DNA of 64,000 bases from Stutzerimonas stutzeri. Its GTDB lineage: Bacteria; Pseudomonadota; Gammaproteobacteria; Pseudomonadales; Pseudomonadaceae. Below, one piece after another: positions 36,441 through 45,213 of the stretch. The stretch is taken from positions 4,526,001 through 4,590,000 of the forward strand of contig NZ_CP073105.1 of assembly GCF_018138085.1 (NCBI RefSeq). The letters run 5' to 3'. Below the pieces are notes generated by a model. That model saw nothing but the letters and a program-made list of their open reading frames with translations, searched no databases and was not told the DNA's origin. Numbering within the stretch: the stretch's first letter is position 1; every line of letters begins with the position of its first letter. A program made the translations under genes and the position numbers.

Positions 36441-36884
36441 CTAATCCTCACGCTTGGCCGCGCCATGATTGAGCGCATGGATGCGCTCATGGCAGGCCCG
36501 TAGCTTGGGCAGTTCGATGGCGAGCAAGGCCCTGACGTCGGGCTCGGCGGTTTTCAGGGCGTCTTCGAACGCGGCGAGAATTCGCTCCTCCGTCTGGTCA
36601 AGCTGGTCGATGTAAACCGCATCGGCGTGACCTAGCCGTGCCTTGGCGTCGGCATACACTTCACGAAGCTTGCCCGCCGTGGTGCCGCCGCTGGCCGGTC
36701 GCTCCTGGTGGGCGGCGACCTTCACTGACAGGGCCTGGATGACGTGGGTCTTGGCTTGCGCCATATCCCGGAACAGGTGCTGCAATTCGACGTCCTGCAC
36801 GACATCGAGCGCATGCTGGTAGAAGTGCTGACCGTCACGGGTGATTTCGATCAGCTCGTTGAGTTGGGTCATGTTCTGGCTCAT
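36441..36884 (-). CDS. PA2169-family four-helix-bundle protein
   Basis: 147-residue soluble protein of the PA2169 family (DUF2383-like, ferritin-type four-helix bundle). The start MSQNMTQLNELIEITRDGQHFYQHAL is typical; further helices are ELQHLFRDMAQAKTHVIQAL, AKARLGHADAVYIDQLDQTEERILAAFEDAL and PKLRACHERIHALN. Members are stress- or anaerobiosis-associated in Pseudomonas and have no established activity. It has a nearly perfect sigma-54 promoter at 36950-36965 and probably belongs to the same regulon as the 78-residue gene downstream. Confidence 0.88.
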   Translation of the reverse strand: MSQNMTQLNELIEITRDGQHFYQHALDVVQDVELQHLFRDMAQAKTHVIQALSVKVAAHQERPASGGTTAGKLREVYADAKARLGHADAVYIDQLDQTEERILAAFEDALKTAEPDVRALLAIELPKLRACHERIHALNHGAAKRED

Positions 36885-36949
36885 GGGTCCTCCGGTACGG
36901 CTGCAATGCGCCCGGCTGATAGCCGGTCAAGCGCGTTCCAGAACATTGC

Positions 36950-36965
36950 CGCAAGCCACGTGCCA
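36950..36965 (-). promoter_or_regulatory. sigma-54 (-24/-12) promoter B
   Basis: The minus strand reads TGGCACGTGGCTTGCG, matching the consensus TGGCACG-N4-TTGC at every conserved base. The predicted start of transcription is near 36940, about 55 bases before the PA2169-family gene at 36884. This is the clearest promoter in the window. Confidence 0.85.
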
Positions 36966-36992
36966 GCCTTCACGATTGTGAAGTCCCTTTAT

Positions 36993-37005
36993 AATCAGCA
37001 ACTTG
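36993..37005 (-). promoter_or_regulatory. IHF site of promoter B
   Basis: On the plus strand AATCAGCAACTTG is a perfect match to WATCAR-N4-TTR, 28 bp from the -24 element. This is the usual place for IHF in sigma-54 promoters. Confidence 0.6.
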
Positions 37006-37055
37006 AATACCCGCTTCGGCTAGCGGGAGATTGCAGGGTGCAGGAAATGGCCATC

Positions 37056-37073
37056 GCCACCGTGCAACTTGCA
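37056..37073 (-). promoter_or_regulatory. candidate enhancer motif of promoter B
   Basis: The minus strand TGCAAGTTGCACGGTGGC is the partner of the motif at 36416-36433, at the same 91-bp distance from -24. It includes TGCAA-G-TTGCA, a small inverted repeat suited to a dimeric activator. Confidence 0.5.
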
Positions 37074-37179
37074 AGACTTTCCGTAGACTAAAGCAATCGC
37101 CAACTCGACTCGGCATTCCGGGCTACCGTTCGGCTCACGCACGGAACTCGCCAACACAGCCTTTACCTATGGAGCTTTC

Positions 37180-38526
37180 ATGGACCAAACGACCGACGCT
37201 GGTGGCCGCGTTCTCCTGGTGGATGACGAGGCCGCGATACTGCGTACTTTTCGTTACTGCCTCGAGGATCGCGGCTATACGGTGGTAACGGCTGCCAGCG
37301 CCTCCCAGGCTGAGGCGATACTGCAACGCCAGGTTTTCGACCTCTGCTTTCTCGACCTGCGTCTGGGCGAGGACAACGGTCTAGATGTGCTGCAGCAGAT
37401 GCGCGTGCTGGCGCCCTGGATGCGGGTGGTGATCGTGACCGCGCATTCGGCGGTCGACACTGCCGTGGACGCCATGCAGGCAGGCGCAGCGGATTATCTG
37501 GTCAAGCCGTGCAGCCCGGAACAGCTACGGTTGTCGGCAGCCAAGCAACTGGAAGTCCGGCAGATGGCGGCGCGCCTGGAAGCCCTGGAAGGCGAGGTGC
37601 AGAAGCGCAGCGACGCGCTTGGCTCCTATAGCCCGGCGATGATGAGCGTGCTGGAGACCGCCCGGCAGGTGGCCGACACCGACGCCAACATCCTGATCCT
37701 CGGCGAATCAGGTACCGGCAAGGGAGAGCTGGCGCGCGCCATCCACAACTGGAGTCGGCGGGCAAAGAAGGCGTTCATCACCATCAATTGCCCGTCCCTG
37801 TCGGCGGATCTGATGGAAAGCGAGCTCTTCGGACACAACCGCGGTGCCTTTACCGGCGCCACGGAAAGCACCCTGGGGCGCGTCAACCAGGCCGACGGCG
37901 GAACCCTCTTCCTCGACGAGATCGGCGACTTTCCCCTGGCGTTGCAGCCGAAACTGCTGCGATTCATCCAGGACAAGGAATACGAGCGCGTCGGTGATCC
38001 CGTTACGCGACGGGCCGACGTGCGCATCCTCGCGGCCACCAACCTGAACCTCGAGGAAATGGTCCGTGAAGGGCGTTTTCGCGAAGACCTGCTGTATCGC
38101 CTGAACGTCATCACGCTGAACCTGCCACCCATGCGCGAGCGACCCGAAGACGTCGTGGCCCTCGCCGAGCGCTTCCTGGCCTTCTTCGTCAAAAGCTACG
38201 GCCGGCCGGCGCGGGGCTTCAGCGATGCTGCCATCGCAGCGTTGAGGTCCTATCGCTGGCCCGGCAACGTGCGCGAACTGCGCAACGTGGTCGAGCGCGC
38301 CAGCATCATCTGCCCCCAGCCCATGATCGAAGTCAGCCATCTCGGCCTGGCCGATCAGAACATCAACAACGCACCGCGTATCGGCGAGGCGCTCAGCCTG
38401 GAAGAGCTGGAGAAAGCGCATATCTCGGGCGTCCTGAGTACCAGCGACACCCTTGAACAGGCCGCACGAATTCTGGGCATCGACGCCTCGACGCTGTACC
38501 GAAAGCGCAAGCAATACGGCCTATGA
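37180..38526 (+). CDS. algB: AlgB, NtrC-family response regulator
   Basis: Two-component response regulator of the NtrC class, known in P. aeruginosa to activate alginate genes and other targets. It is 448 residues: a receiver with phospho-acceptor Asp59 (CFLDLRLGEDNG); an AAA+ domain with Walker A GESGTGKGE near 174-182 and the sigma-54 contact motif GAFTGA near 224-229; LFLDEIGDFP; and a C-terminal helix-turn-helix (LEQAARILGIDASTLYRKRKQYGL). GGAG lies 5 bases before the ATG. The TGA overlaps the kinB ATG. Confidence 0.96.
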   Translation: MDQTTDAGGRVLLVDDEAAILRTFRYCLEDRGYTVVTAASASQAEAILQRQVFDLCFLDLRLGEDNGLDVLQQMRVLAPWMRVVIVTAHSAVDTAVDAMQAGAADYLVKPCSPEQLRLSAAKQLEVRQMAARLEALEGEVQKRSDALGSYSPAMMSVLETARQVADTDANILILGESGTGKGELARAIHNWSRRAKKAFITINCPSLSADLMESELFGHNRGAFTGATESTLGRVNQADGGTLFLDEIGDFPLALQPKLLRFIQDKEYERVGDPVTRRADVRILAATNLNLEEMVREGRFREDLLYRLNVITLNLPPMRERPEDVVALAERFLAFFVKSYGRPARGFSDAAIAALRSYRWPGNVRELRNVVERASIICPQPMIEVSHLGLADQNINNAPRIGEALSLEELEKAHISGVLSTSDTLEQAARILGIDASTLYRKRKQYGL

Positions 38527-40310
38527 AACTTCAGATGAAGCTGAGAACCCGTCTTTTTCTGGGATTCTCGGCGCTGATGACGGTAGCGCTGCTGGGATTG
38601 CTGCTGGCGCTGGTCAGCGTCGTGCAGATGGCCAAGAGCCAGGAAAAGCTCATCCGCGAAAACTTCGGCATCATAGAGATCAACCAGCAACTGCGTCAGT
38701 CGTTGAGCAACCATCTGCTGCTGCTGGTGCGCGGACAACGCGACGATGATGCACTGACCGAAGCCCGTACCTCGTTTCAGGCGGCGCTTGCCCAAGGCCT
38801 GTCGCAGGCGGCGCGACCCGATGATCGCCACGCCTATCAAGCCATCGGCGAGGCCTATGCTCGCTTTACCGATGAGCTGGACGCACCGTCCGCGCCGCAG
38901 GCATCGCTACTCGAAGACAATGCGCTCAGCCAGGCCTTCAACCATGTGCGCGAACTGATGGTCGACATGCAGCAAAGCGCCTATGATCAGATCCGCGATA
39001 CCGAGATACGCAGCCGGGAGCGGGCGCAGCTGCTCGCCGGCCTGCTCGGCCTGACCGGCATGGCGGTGCTGCTGATCGGCTTCGTCACCGCGCACAGCTT
39101 CGCCCGTCGCTTTGGCGATCCCATCGAGCAGCTGTCCAGCGTGGCCGACCAGATCGGGCGCGGCGATTTCAACATCAGCTTGCCCGCCTCCCCGATCGCC
39201 GAACTGTCGTCCCTGATCCGCCGCTTCGGCCTGATGGCGCAAGCTCTGCACGACTTCAAGCAGACCAATGTCGAGGCGCTGGTCAACGGCCAGCAGCGCT
39301 TGCAGGCACTGCTGGACAGCATCGACGACGGCTTGCTGATCATCGACCGCCAGGGCCGCCTGGAGCATGCGAACCCGGTCGCGCAACGTCAGCTGGCGTG
39401 GGAAAGCGAGCACCTGGGCTCGACCCTCGGGCAGGCGCTCGGCTATCCGGAACTGGACGAAGCCGCCCGGCAGGTTCTGGATGACAAGCCGCTGTCCGGG
39501 CCACCGGAGGATCTGGTGATCGAGGCCGACGGCGAGCGCCGGCTGCTGTCGTGGCGCATGAGCCCGGTCAATCACCACGACGGGCGGATCAGCGGCGCGG
39601 TCATGGTGCTCCACGACGTCACCGACCAGCGAACCTTCGAGCGCGTGCGCAACGAGTTCGTCTTGCGTGCCTCGCATGAACTGCGCACGCCGGTAACCGG
39701 CATGCAGATGGCGTTCAGCCTGCTACGCGAACGGACTCACTACCCGGAAAGCAGCCGTGAAGCCGACCTGTTCAGCACGGTATACGAGGAGATGCAGCGC
39801 CTGGTCACGCTGATCAATGACCTGCTGAACTTCTCGCGCTACCAGAGTGGCCAGCAGAAGCTCGAACGGGTTCCCTGCGAACCGGCAGAGCTCCTGGAGC
39901 AAGCGCGGCAGCGCTTCCAGCCCACCGCGGCGCAGAACGACATCGACATCAAGCTGGAATTGCAGACACCCCTGCCCAGTCTGCTGCTCGACCGGCAGCA
40001 GATGGAGCGGATGCTCGACAACCTGCTCAGCAATGCGCTGCGCCATACGCCGGATGGCGGCGAGATCCGCCTGCTGGCGAGGCATCACGGCGAACGGGTG
40101 ATCCTCAGCGTCGAAGACAATGGCGAAGGCATTCCCTACAGCCAGCAGGCGCGCATTTTCGAGCCCTTCGTACAGATCGGCCGCCGGCGAGGCGGTGCCG
40201 GACTGGGCCTGGCCTTATGCAAAGAGATTGCGCAGCTGCATGGTGGTCGCATCGGCGTGCATTCGCGAATCGGTCACGGCACCATCTTCTATATCGCCCT
40301 GCCGATCTGA
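38523..40310 (+). CDS. kinB: KinB, sensor histidine kinase/phosphatase of AlgB
   Basis: Membrane histidine kinase of 595 residues, the partner of AlgB. TM helices lie around 11-35 and 165-188 with a periplasmic four-helix-type sensor between. HAMP follows, then PAS (about 255-370), HisKA with RASHELRTPVTG (phospho-acceptor His385) and HATPase (NLLSNALRHTPDGG, EDNGEGIP, GAGLGLALC). It overlaps algB by four bases (ATGA), so the two are co-translated. In P. aeruginosa KinB chiefly dephosphorylates AlgB. Confidence 0.95.
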   Translation: MKLQMKLRTRLFLGFSALMTVALLGLLLALVSVVQMAKSQEKLIRENFGIIEINQQLRQSLSNHLLLLVRGQRDDDALTEARTSFQAALAQGLSQAARPDDRHAYQAIGEAYARFTDELDAPSAPQASLLEDNALSQAFNHVRELMVDMQQSAYDQIRDTEIRSRERAQLLAGLLGLTGMAVLLIGFVTAHSFARRFGDPIEQLSSVADQIGRGDFNISLPASPIAELSSLIRRFGLMAQALHDFKQTNVEALVNGQQRLQALLDSIDDGLLIIDRQGRLEHANPVAQRQLAWESEHLGSTLGQALGYPELDEAARQVLDDKPLSGPPEDLVIEADGERRLLSWRMSPVNHHDGRISGAVMVLHDVTDQRTFERVRNEFVLRASHELRTPVTGMQMAFSLLRERTHYPESSREADLFSTVYEEMQRLVTLINDLLNFSRYQSGQQKLERVPCEPAELLEQARQRFQPTAAQNDIDIKLELQTPLPSLLLDRQQMERMLDNLLSNALRHTPDGGEIRLLARHHGERVILSVEDNGEGIPYSQQARIFEPFVQIGRRRGGAGLGLALCKEIAQLHGGRIGVHSRIGHGTIFYIALPI

Positions 40311-40315
40311 ACCTG

Positions 40316-40344
40316 CGGGGCTGGAAGAATAACAAGGAGCCCCG
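40316..40344 (+). other. hairpin covering part of the DUF1330 gene ribosome site
   Basis: CGGGGCT/AGCCCCG (40316-40322, 40338-40344) abuts the ATG at 40345. The ribosome site AAGGAG (40334-40339) overlaps the second arm by two bases. It could limit translation or end the kinB message; no T run. Confidence 0.4.
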
Positions 40345-40752
40345 ATGCCCAGTCGCAACCCCAGCGCCGAACAACTGAAACGCTTCGCCCAGCGGATGCC
40401 AGCCGGCGAACCGATCCTCATGCTCAACCTGCTGCGCTTCAACCAGCAAGCGGCTTATCCGGCAGACAGCGACCAAGCCTCATGCAGCGGCCAGGAGGCC
40501 TACGCACGCTATAGCCGCACGGCCATACGCAAGGTGCGGGCGGCGGGAGGCGATGTTCAGGTGGCGGCCTCCGCTCAGATGGCATTGATCGGGCCGGAGG
40601 AGGAACACTGGGACGAAATGCTGCTGGTGCGCTATCCCTCGCCGGAGGCCTTCCTGGCGATGCTGGCGGACGAGGAATACCGGGCGGCAACCCTCCATCG
40701 CACCGCTGCGCTGGCCGACTCGCGGCTGATCGCCTGTTCTCCCCGCGCCTGA
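40345..40752 (+). CDS. DUF1330-family protein
   Basis: 135-residue soluble protein with a dimeric alpha-beta barrel of the DUF1330 type: EPILMLNLLRFN near 25-36 and DEMLLVRYPSPEAFLAMLADEEYRAATLHRTAALADSRLI-like segment near 92-130. Proteins of this fold include small monooxygenase-like enzymes, but the activity of this group is unknown. It lies 34 bases after kinB and may be co-transcribed, and is convergent with ampDh2. Confidence 0.82.
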   Translation: MPSRNPSAEQLKRFAQRMPAGEPILMLNLLRFNQQAAYPADSDQASCSGQEAYARYSRTAIRKVRAAGGDVQVAASAQMALIGPEEEHWDEMLLVRYPSPEAFLAMLADEEYRAATLHRTAALADSRLIACSPRA

Positions 40753-40759
40753 GGATGCG

Positions 40760-41533
40760 TCAGGGCTGCACCGCGAGCGCTGCGAGAATCGCCGCGGTTT
40801 CAGCGTCCGGCTCGCCGTCGAAGCGCGTCGGACGGTATTTCATCTGAAACGCCGCGATCACGTTGCGGGTTTCCAGGTCCAGATGGCCGTGGCCAGGCAC
40901 CTTGTACCCCTGCTTGGCGAGCTGCGCCTGAAACCAGGCGACGTCTGGAAGGTTCGTCGCGAACAGGCTTCGCTGATGCGCAACGGTGGCGGCGTCCGGC
41001 CAACGGATCAGGCCGGCATCCGCCAGCCGTTTCCAGGGGAACAGCGGACCGGGATCGACCTTGCGCTGCGGCGCGATATCGCTATGTCCAACGATGGCGC
41101 CGGGCTTCAATCCATGCCGCTGCATGATGTCTTTCAGCAGCACGATCAGGGCATCGATCTGCTCGTCTGAATAGGGGTACCAGAGCCGCCCGCGCTCACT
41201 CTCGACATAGCCGCGATTGACCAGCTCGATACCGATGGAGCTCGAATTGAGCCAGGTCCGCCCGTCCCATTCGCTTTCACCGGCATGCCAGGCACGTCGG
41301 TTCTCGTCCACCAGTCGGTAGATGGTCGCCGGCGCCTCGCCAATCAGGTAATGGCTGCTGACATCGTGACCCTTGAGGATGTCCAGCGAGCGCTGCAAGT
41401 CGCTGGAGGTGTAGTGAATGACGATGTACTGCGCCCGGCTGTCCTGGCCCAGTGAGGTATAACGGGTATCGATACGCGGACCACTGGCACAGCCGGCCAG
41501 GACGATCATCGCGATCAGGATCAAAGCTCTCAT
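40760..41533 (-). CDS. ampDh2: AmpDh2-like lipoprotein N-acetylmuramoyl-L-alanine amidase
   Basis: Zinc amidase that cleaves peptidoglycan or anhydromuropeptides between MurNAc and L-Ala. The start ATG 41533 has GAGG 6 bases upstream; 257 residues. A lipoprotein signal MRALILIAMIVLAGC (Cys15) points to the outer-membrane inner face, as in AmpDh2 rather than the cytoplasmic AmpD. Amidase_2 motifs: IVIHYTSS (zinc His), SIGIELVN and VGHSDIAPQRKVDPGPLFPW (zinc His and Asp). A C-terminal peptidoglycan-binding domain follows (LAKQGYKVPGHGHLDLETR). Position beside algB-kinB agrees with P. aeruginosa ampDh2. Confidence 0.92.
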   Translation of the reverse strand: MRALILIAMIVLAGCASGPRIDTRYTSLGQDSRAQYIVIHYTSSDLQRSLDILKGHDVSSHYLIGEAPATIYRLVDENRRAWHAGESEWDGRTWLNSSSIGIELVNRGYVESERGRLWYPYSDEQIDALIVLLKDIMQRHGLKPGAIVGHSDIAPQRKVDPGPLFPWKRLADAGLIRWPDAATVAHQRSLFATNLPDVAWFQAQLAKQGYKVPGHGHLDLETRNVIAAFQMKYRPTRFDGEPDAETAAILAALAVQP

Positions 41534-41676
41534 TTGGCACCTCTGTGTCGACAGCGAAATGACGCAGACTGCGGCCTGCTCTCGTGCGGCGCACGCTTGC
41601 ACAGGCCCGCAGATGGCGCTGGACGGAATGGCTGGAAAGTATAGCGAGACGGTGCGGACGGTCCCAGACCGTTTGG

Positions 41677-43530
41677 TCAGCCTATCTCGATGCGGTTACG
41701 CCCGCCTTCTTTCGCGCAATAGAGCGCACGGTCGGCACGCTCGAACACCTGCTCGGCGGTTTCCTGCGCAGCGAAGCTGGCAATTCCGGCCGAGAGCGTG
41801 ACCTGGATCCGGGCGCCCTTGAAGTGGAACGGGCAGCTCTCCACCCCGGCTCTCAGGCTATCGAGCAGCCGCTGGCCGGCCTCGAGCGGTGTCTCGGGCA
41901 ACAGCAGGACGAACTCCTCCCCACCGAAACGCGCGATGAAATCGGTTTTGCGCAACCGCTTGCTCAGCTCGTTGGCGATGATCTTGAGCACTCGATCGCC
42001 TGCCAGGTGGCCAAAACTGTCGTTGATGCGCTTGAAATGATCGATGTCCAGCACCGCGAGCAGCAGCAGGCCGCCGTAGCGCTGCTGACGCGCCACCTCC
42101 AGCTCCAGGCGCTCGTTCCAGGCGCTCCGATTGGGCAATGCGGTGAGCGGATCGTGCAACGCCTTCTGCCGCTGCTCCTCGAGATGCTCGCGCATGCCGG
42201 TGGCCGCCTGCTCCAGGCTGGCAACGCGGCCGACCAAGGTGCTGAGCCGCTCGGCCAACTGCTGCTCGTGCTCGCCGCGCTGGCCCTCGTAGGTATCGAC
42301 GGTTTCCAGCAGTCCATCGAGCCGGGCCTGAACCGCTTGCTTCAGGCTGGGCAGATCCTTGGCTTCGAGCATGCTGCTCTGCAGGCCATCCACTTGCTGG
42401 CGCAACTCCTCATCCAGCGCCTGCGCGGCTTCCTTGCTCTGCACATGCCCTTCTCGGGCCGCGCTGAGGCTGTGCTGCATGGTCGCCAGACGCTCGTTCA
42501 GCAGCGTCAGATAGCTCTCGAACTCCCGCTGGCCCTGATCGGCCACCGCGATCATCAACTGCGCCAGATCGTCCAGGACCGGCACCAGCTCATACCAGTT
42601 CAAGCCCTTCTCGATCCGCTCACGCAAGCCAGCAGCCTGTAGCTTATGGTGCTCGGGAAGCTGAAGGTCTTCGAGAAGCCCGATCAGGGTCGACTCCACC
42701 CGCTCGGCGATGGCGCTGTAGGCCTGCTCCGGCGAGTGGGGCAGCAGATACGGGTCGGCCTGCTGCTCGTGCGTTGCAGCTTCTTGCTCTATCGCGGCAG
42801 CCGTTGCTTCGGGCTGCGCTGCAGCCAGGGCTGCGACATCTGCAGGGGCGTCGGATGCCGCGGTGTTGGCAGGCGTGTCAGGCTGAGCCTCCGCCTGCTG
42901 TGCGATGTTGGGTTGCGCCTCCGTCACTGTCTGCGGAAGCGACGTTTCATCGACTGGCAGCGGCGGCAGCGGCTCGCTTGCTGGCGTTGCCGCCGTTTCG
43001 GCGGCACGTTCACGTTGCCCGAAAAGGCGGCCGAGCAACCCTACGGATGTCGGCGCGTTCCCTTTCTGCGACGTTAGTGCCTGCTGCTGGAATGTCCCAA
43101 GGTCTTCCAGCAGTCCAGGCAGCTCGCGCGATTGAGCCGCACGCTCGCCGAGCCCACGCGAAAAGGTTTTCAGTGGCTTGCGAATCTCGCTGGGCAGCGG
43201 CAGATCGAGCAATTGTGAAGCCAGCCGATCAAGCGCCTCGGTCAGCCGTTTCAGACGGTCTTGCTTGCTGCGCTCGGTCGCCAGGACTGCACGCTCGAGC
43301 CGGGGCACCAGAGCGCCCAGGCGCTCGTCCTGCACCTCGTCGCGCAGCACATCGCGCAGCTCGCGCATGCATTGGTCTACGGCGGGATCGGCACCGTCGA
43401 CCGCGAAACTGCTGCGTACCAGGCTGCGCCGAAGCAGGTCCAACCGCGTATTCCAACGGTTTTCGAGCTGCTCCTGCTGTTCCAGTGAGTGCAGGTATTT
43501 TTCTTTCCAGCGTTGCGCGTCGTCGCTCAT
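41677..43530 (-). CDS. soluble diguanylate cyclase with coiled-coil N-terminus
   Basis: 617-residue cyclase without membrane segments. The N-terminal half is helical and charged, includes a Ala/Gln/Glu-rich linker (about 185-265) and coiled-coil blocks around 340-450. A GGDEF domain at the C-terminus begins DPLTALPNRSAW, with GGEEF at 536-540 and the I-site RKTD before it. The ATG at 43530 overlaps the stop of the upstream EEP gene (TGATG). A cyclase occupies the same place in the P. aeruginosa ampDh2-dsbA region. It has no sensor I can name. Confidence 0.92.
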   Translation of the reverse strand: MSDDAQRWKEKYLHSLEQQEQLENRWNTRLDLLRRSLVRSSFAVDGADPAVDQCMRELRDVLRDEVQDERLGALVPRLERAVLATERSKQDRLKRLTEALDRLASQLLDLPLPSEIRKPLKTFSRGLGERAAQSRELPGLLEDLGTFQQQALTSQKGNAPTSVGLLGRLFGQRERAAETAATPASEPLPPLPVDETSLPQTVTEAQPNIAQQAEAQPDTPANTAASDAPADVAALAAAQPEATAAAIEQEAATHEQQADPYLLPHSPEQAYSAIAERVESTLIGLLEDLQLPEHHKLQAAGLRERIEKGLNWYELVPVLDDLAQLMIAVADQGQREFESYLTLLNERLATMQHSLSAAREGHVQSKEAAQALDEELRQQVDGLQSSMLEAKDLPSLKQAVQARLDGLLETVDTYEGQRGEHEQQLAERLSTLVGRVASLEQAATGMREHLEEQRQKALHDPLTALPNRSAWNERLELEVARQQRYGGLLLLAVLDIDHFKRINDSFGHLAGDRVLKIIANELSKRLRKTDFIARFGGEEFVLLLPETPLEAGQRLLDSLRAGVESCPFHFKGARIQVTLSAGIASFAAQETAEQVFERADRALYCAKEGGRNRIEIG

Positions 43531-44396
43531 CAAGTCCTGTCCGTAGGTACCGGCAATGCGTCAGTGTGCAGGGCCTCAGGCAAGCGAATCTCCACCGCCA
43601 CCGGCAGGTGGTCGGAACTGGCCTGCGCCAGCACGTCGACGCGCTCCAGCGTCAACGTGGGGCTCAGCAGTATGTGATCGAGACAGCGCTGCGGGCGCCA
43701 GCTAGGAAAGGTCGCCTGGATCTGGGGGGCTTGCAGGCCCAGGTCGCGTAACGGCGAATGCTCCAGCAGATCGCTGGCATGGGTGTTCATATCCCCCATC
43801 AGCACCTGATGCCGGTAGCCGCCGATCAGCTCGCGAATGTAGGCCAGCTGGCGCGTCCGTACCCCGCCACCCAGCGCAAGATGCATGACCACCACAACCA
43901 GCGCATTCTCGCCCTCGCCAAACCGCAGCAGGATGGCGCCGCGCCCGGAAGGACCGGGCAGCGGATGATCCTCCAGGCCCTGCGGCTCGAGGCGGCTGAG
44001 CACGCCGTTGCTGTGCTGGGCGAAGCGGCCGAGATTACGGTTCAGTTGCTGATACCAGTAAGGGAATGCGCCGAGCTGGGCGAGCTGCTCGACCTGGTTG
44101 ACATAGCCGGAACGCAAGCTGCCGCCATCGGCTTCCTGCAAGGCCACCAGATCGTAGTTGCCGAGCAGATCGCCGATGCGCTGCAGATTGCTGGCGCGCC
44201 CGGCATGCGGCAGCAGATGCTGCCAGCTGCGGGTCAGGTAATGATGGTAACGCTCGGTACTGATGCCGACCTGGATGTTGAAGCTCAACAGCCGTAAACG
44301 GCCGTCGCAGGGAAGCCCGCTGGCGTCGAGGCAGAGCGGGTTGACCCGCGCTTGGCGGGGCCCGGCCAGGCGCGGTGAGCTCCAACGCCGTAACAT
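43530..44396 (-). CDS. endonuclease/exonuclease/phosphatase (EEP) family protein
   Basis: 288-residue protein of the DNase I/EEP superfamily. Motifs: LRLLSFNIQVG (metal-site Asn), DLVALQEADGG (catalytic Glu), VLMGDMNTHASD (Asp/Asn) and a terminal SSDHLPVAVEI (catalytic Asp-His). No signal peptide or membrane segment is visible. It begins four bases after the dsbA stop and its TGA overlaps the cyclase ATG, so dsbA-EEP-cyclase look like one operon. Substrate may be nucleic acid or a phospholipid/inositol phosphate; undetermined. Confidence 0.88.
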   Translation of the reverse strand: MLRRWSSPRLAGPRQARVNPLCLDASGLPCDGRLRLLSFNIQVGISTERYHHYLTRSWQHLLPHAGRASNLQRIGDLLGNYDLVALQEADGGSLRSGYVNQVEQLAQLGAFPYWYQQLNRNLGRFAQHSNGVLSRLEPQGLEDHPLPGPSGRGAILLRFGEGENALVVVVMHLALGGGVRTRQLAYIRELIGGYRHQVLMGDMNTHASDLLEHSPLRDLGLQAPQIQATFPSWRPQRCLDHILLSPTLTLERVDVLAQASSDHLPVAVEIRLPEALHTDALPVPTDRT

Positions 44397-44400
44397 GGGC

Positions 44401-45030
44401 TTACCGCGCTGCGCGTTCTTTTTCGATCAGGTAGTCGGCCACTTCCAGGGCGCGCTCCGGGCCACCGGCGGAACCGATGTCGAAGCGATACTTGCCGTTG
44501 ACGATCATCACCGGGACACCAGTGATCTGATAGGCCATGGCCAGCTTCTTGGCCTGCTCGGCACGGCTCTTGACCCCGAACGAGTTGTACGCCTTCAGGA
44601 ACGCGTCGGCATCGACGCCCTGCCCGGCCAGGAACTCGGCCATTTTTTCCGGCGTGTCCAGCTTGTTGCCCTCGCGGTGATAGGCGTTGAATATCGCATC
44701 GTGCACTTTCTGCTCGACATCCATCGACTCCAGCGCCAGGAACATCTGCCCGTGGGCATTCCAAACGCCGCCGAACATCGCCGGGATACGCTTGAAGTCG
44801 ACATCATCCGGCAATTGCTTGATCCAGGGATTGATCGTTGGCTCGAACTGGTAGCAGTGCGGGCAGCCATACCAGAACAGCTCGACGACTTCGATCTTGC
44901 CGGGCTCGGACACCGGGACCGGGTTCTTCAGCTCGACGTATTCCTTCCCGGCCTGGAACTCTGCCGCGTTGGCGGCAAAACCGAACAGGCTGGCGGTAAC
45001 GAGAATGGCACTGAGAACAAATTTGCGCAT
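44401..45030 (-). CDS. dsbA: DsbA, periplasmic thiol:disulfide oxidase
   Basis: Introduces disulfide bonds into secreted proteins. The start ATG 45030 has AAGGAG upstream; 209 residues. Signal peptide ends near FAANA; the thioredoxin-fold active site CPHC lies at 56-59 within LFWYGCPHC, and the cis-proline motif TGVPVMIVNGKY near 168-179. It follows cytochrome c4 after a terminator and precedes the EEP gene. The longer frame upstream of Met is not used. Confidence 0.97.
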   Translation of the reverse strand: MRKFVLSAILVTASLFGFAANAAEFQAGKEYVELKNPVPVSEPGKIEVVELFWYGCPHCYQFEPTINPWIKQLPDDVDFKRIPAMFGGVWNAHGQMFLALESMDVEQKVHDAIFNAYHREGNKLDTPEKMAEFLAGQGVDADAFLKAYNSFGVKSRAEQAKKLAMAYQITGVPVMIVNGKYRFDIGSAGGPERALEVADYLIEKERAAR

Positions 45031-45151
45031 GTTGACTCCTTGACGTGAACAACTGACCGATAGCGCCACAGGCTGCAACATATGGTGCCCTCTCGCCAGC
45101 GCTTTTCGACGCTTTTCAATATCTTGACAATCATTGTAGCGGTGGCAAAAC

Positions 45152-45188
45152 AAAAAAAAGGCGTTCAGGTACTCGACCTGAACGCCTT
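45152..45188 (-). terminator. intrinsic terminator of cytochrome c4 gene
   Basis: On the minus strand, a 13-bp stem AAGGCGTTCAGGT/ACCTGAACGCCTT (5-base loop) is followed by eight T (45159-45152). It lies 26 bases after the c4 stop, so dsbA needs its own promoter. Confidence 0.92.
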
Positions 45189-45213
45189 CTTCAGCCGGCC
45201 GCAGCCGACGCTG

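Noticed and set aside
37131..37179. AlgU-type promoter before algB
   Set aside because: GAACTC near 37142 resembles the -35, but no matching TCTGA-like -10 lies at the right distance, so I do not claim it.
41640..41676. Terminator after the soluble cyclase gene
   Set aside because: A six-bp stem ACGGTC/GACCGT exists but is short and not followed by T residues in the direction of transcription.
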